DNA from: Neelides folsomi
Lineage: Eukaryota; Arthropoda; Collembola; Neelipleona; Neelidae
Assembly (NCBI GenBank): GCA_034687125.1
Contig: JAQGBZ010000074.1
Location: 124,001 to 188,000, forward strand
Direction: 5' to 3'
DNA length: 64,000 nucleotides
The stretch's first letter is position 1. Every line of letters starts with the position of its first letter. The translations under genes and the position numbers were made by a program. Shown piece after piece: positions 63,033-64,000 of this stretch. Below the pieces are notes generated by a model, which saw nothing but the letters and a program-made list of their open reading frames with translations, was not told the origin of the DNA and did not search any database.

Positions 63033-64000
63033 GTAAGGATCCAAAAATCGGGGAAAGGGTTCGAGCTCATTTATGGAGTCCTTAATGGAAATAAGGATAC
63101 CTGTACAGGACATTCACGTTAAGTGTTTTTGAAGAATATTATTTTTACAAAGAAAACAAAGAGATGAATTGACTTGACTTTAATGGGAGCTGAGTCTGTA
63201 ATGGTTAAATTTAATTAGTTAGCTGAGCACCATTAATTTCAATACATCTTTGCAATCGTTCTCATTACAAACGTAAAAATACTATACACATCAGTCACAT
63301 CACATTAACAATAGTCTAATTGTAAGTCAGTTGCGATTTATGATTAGTACAGTTTTAATGTATATGTATTTAACACGCATCACTGTTAACTTATTGTATA
63401 GTTTCAATTGTATTTCATGGGTAATAAATAATAAAATGATGCTTTTATAAATGTACTTACTGCATATGATAGTTATTTCACTCTTAATCATCATTTATCA
63501 GAATCAAAACTTGTAAAATAAACTTTTGGGGTGACCGCTATTTATCAATTTCGCTTTTTAAAACTTATCAAAACTTTAAGCACTTACATATTAGTATATG
63601 TTATATTATACCTGCCATACAGATGTATGTATCAATCTATTATAATTATAAACATACGATATTATTTATAATTTATAATCAACGAAACCGAACGTCATAT
63701 CCAAATGTATTAACAAGAAAAGAACCAATTTGTTTTTATATAAAATATTCCAATTGCTCAATCCAAATGAATAGAAACCAATACTTAGTCTCTATATTAT
63801 AATATTTAGTATTGGTTATAAATACATACATACCTACATTCAGTTTTGTATAATACTATTAGATAATGAACTGTACATATTGCACACAATTAATTTACAC
63901 TGTATCATGTTATACTTATGTAAAACATAAAGTCCATATGTATGCTTAATATTGGATTACGACTCCTTTGCTTAAAATTAATAATGTTAATGTCGGCCTT
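63033..64000. other. AT-rich non-coding end of the window
   Basis: Very AT-rich, with TATGTA/TACATACA-type linker words near 63600-63900. If the exon at 62900-63032 is real, this is its first intron. Nothing else was seen. Confidence 0.5.

Overview
This is a eukaryotic, AT-rich, intron-containing window that reads as an arthropod genome. The short introns, the abundance of tiny TA-flanked DNA-transposon derivatives and the gene content make a copepod such as a sea louse (Caligidae) my best guess, but no marker in the window proves this.

Genes in order: (i) a nine-exon zinc-finger gene on the + strand, 18720-22076, that I recognise as a ZNF341 homologue (798 aa); (ii) a small unrecognised single-pass membrane protein on + at 22853-23503, whose start codon appears to be assembled across an intron; (iii) a large-Maf bZIP transcription factor (MafB/traffic jam type) on +, two coding exons, 30182-31497; (iv) an F-box-like stub on + at 52644-52745; (v) a broken, intron-retaining copy of WWOX (WW-domain oxidoreductase) on -, about 53850-55536; (vi) an ataxin-1 homologue with AXH domain and the RRWSAP motif on -, 57024-60171; (vii) the probable first exon of an unknown gene on +, near 62900-63032, behind a TATA box.

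The rest is non-coding. The flanks of Maf (about 1-18.7 kb, 24.1-30.2 kb and 31.5-50 kb) are gene deserts. They consist of blocks of more GC-rich, complex sequence separated by AT-rich linkers that reuse words such as TATAGTATTTA and TACATACATA. These blocks carry several Maf-recognition-like half sites and are nearly free of recognisable mobile elements. I read them, as inference, as the cis-regulatory landscape of the Maf gene. In contrast, 50-57 kb is a graveyard of nested TIR elements (a pogo-like element with a long-TIR element inside it, mariner-type MITEs and hairpin MITEs) that surrounds the WWOX pseudogene.

The most interesting point is linkage. Maf and WWOX are tail-to-tail neighbours in human (16q23), and ATXN1L also lies on 16q22. 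The same three families occur within 30 kb here, with Maf and WWOX again convergent. That suggests an ancient regulatory block in which the bystander WWOX has decayed in place while the landscape around Maf persists. A second unusual feature is the Maf zipper, which carries tyrosine at three consecutive heptad d positions.
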